Source: Aurantiochytrium sp. KH105 (taxonomy: Eukaryota > Sar > Bigyra > Thraustochytrida > Thraustochytriidae). From it: 64,000 bases of DNA. The notes below the pieces were generated by a model. That model was not told the DNA's origin and did not search any database. It saw nothing but the letters and a program-made list of their open reading frames with translations. Both the position numbers and the translations under genes were made by a program. Below are positions 63,917 through 64,000 of this stretch, piece by piece (position 1 is the first letter of the stretch; every line of letters begins with the position of its first letter). The stretch covers positions 1-64,000 of the forward strand of contig BGKB01000168.1 in assembly GCA_003116975.1 (NCBI GenBank), read 5' to 3'.

Positions 63917-63946
63917 TGTGACATTTTCAGTATAAATCTTGTGACA
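63917..63946. promoter_or_regulatory. Two inverted TGTCACA-type motifs at the right edge
   Basis: TGTGACATTTTCA starts at 63917 and again at 63940, a 23-bp direct repeat. Together with AGCAAAACC at 63987-63995 they probably belong to the control region of a plus-strand gene just beyond the window. Confidence 0.45.
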
Positions 63947-63986
63947 TTTTCATTTGGTTCGTGCCAGGCTGGATATCAAAGCTTGT

Positions 63987-63995
63987 AGCAAAACC
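63987..63995 (+). promoter_or_regulatory. AGCAAAACC motif at the right edge
   Basis: A copy of the nonamer found at other gene starts. It predicts a start codon within a few tens of bases past position 64000. Confidence 0.4.
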
Positions 63996-64000
63996 AGAAT

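Noticed and set aside
1-64000. tRNA or rRNA genes
   Set aside because: No cloverleaf-like or rRNA-like stretch was noticed by reading. A covariance-model scan would be needed to exclude them.
1-64000. Firm assignment to Mirusviricota or Nucleocytoviricota
   Set aside because: No capsid, terminase/packaging ATPase or polymerase was identified in the window. The primase, kinase and helicase set alone does not separate these groups.

Overview
The window reads as part of a large, intron-poor, virus-like DNA genome, or an integrated copy of one, from a stramenopile-type protist setting. Genes are packed on both strands with gaps mostly under 200 bases and uninterrupted reading frames. They include enzymes typical of large DNA viruses: an AEP/PrimPol primase, a PIF1-like helicase, an SNF2-family ATPase, a deoxynucleoside monophosphate kinase and a tyrosine recombinase. 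Many secreted or membrane proteins carry long Pro-Thr repeats ([10 protein letters not shown] type), a style I associate with diatoms, thraustochytrids and their relatives. The repeated Cys/His 'HGG' modules at 10.4 and 26.5 kb also fit stramenopile or algal genomes. No capsid protein, packaging ATPase/terminase or DNA polymerase could be recognised, so I cannot assign the element to Mirusviricota, Nucleocytoviricota or another group; a mirusvirus-like element is one possibility.

Layout. 0-4.6 kb is a rearranged, repeat-rich zone. It has two copies of a compound module (GGGACG-type array, then GTGTGCG satellite, then a gene 3' end, one copy decayed), an HNH-like gene and a 5'-truncated metalloprotease. 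4.7-8.3 kb holds small unrecognised genes. 8.3-10.8 kb has a subtilisin-like protease and a Cys/His repeat protein. 11-17.2 kb is a tandem array of four paralogues of an unrecognised ~500-residue family. 17.2-23.1 kb has three ADAM/reprolysin-like metalloproteases. 23.1-30.5 kb carries the tyrosine recombinase, a six-module Cys/His protein, a polyarginine membrane protein and the PIF1-like helicase. 30.5-41.9 kb holds four GH27-like membrane-anchored proteins with Pro-Thr stalks. 42-45.3 kb has an ESCRT-III (CHMP2/Vps2-like) protein, the nucleotide kinase and small membrane proteins. 45.4-50.1 kb is a same-strand run of helical, acidic or basic unknowns including a paralogous pair. 50.1-56.7 kb holds the SNF2 ATPase, a membrane protein, a catalytically dead metalloprotease paralogue, the primase, an unknown and a 59-residue acylation-type protein. 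56.7-63.8 kb holds a ~1,078-residue polytopic membrane protein, small membrane proteins and two unknowns.

Working together (inference): primase, helicase, SNF2 ATPase and nucleotide kinase would support replication. The recombinase would support integration or genome resolution. The stalked GH27-like and metalloprotease-like proteins look like surface or envelope proteins. The ESCRT-III homologue, together with a PPxY-type cytoplasmic tail on one GH27-like protein and a myristoylation-type small protein, suggests an element-encoded membrane budding or scission step. Two short motifs, AGCAAAACC just upstream of several enzyme genes and TGTCACAA in gaps around the tandem array and at 62-64 kb, look like class-specific promoter elements.
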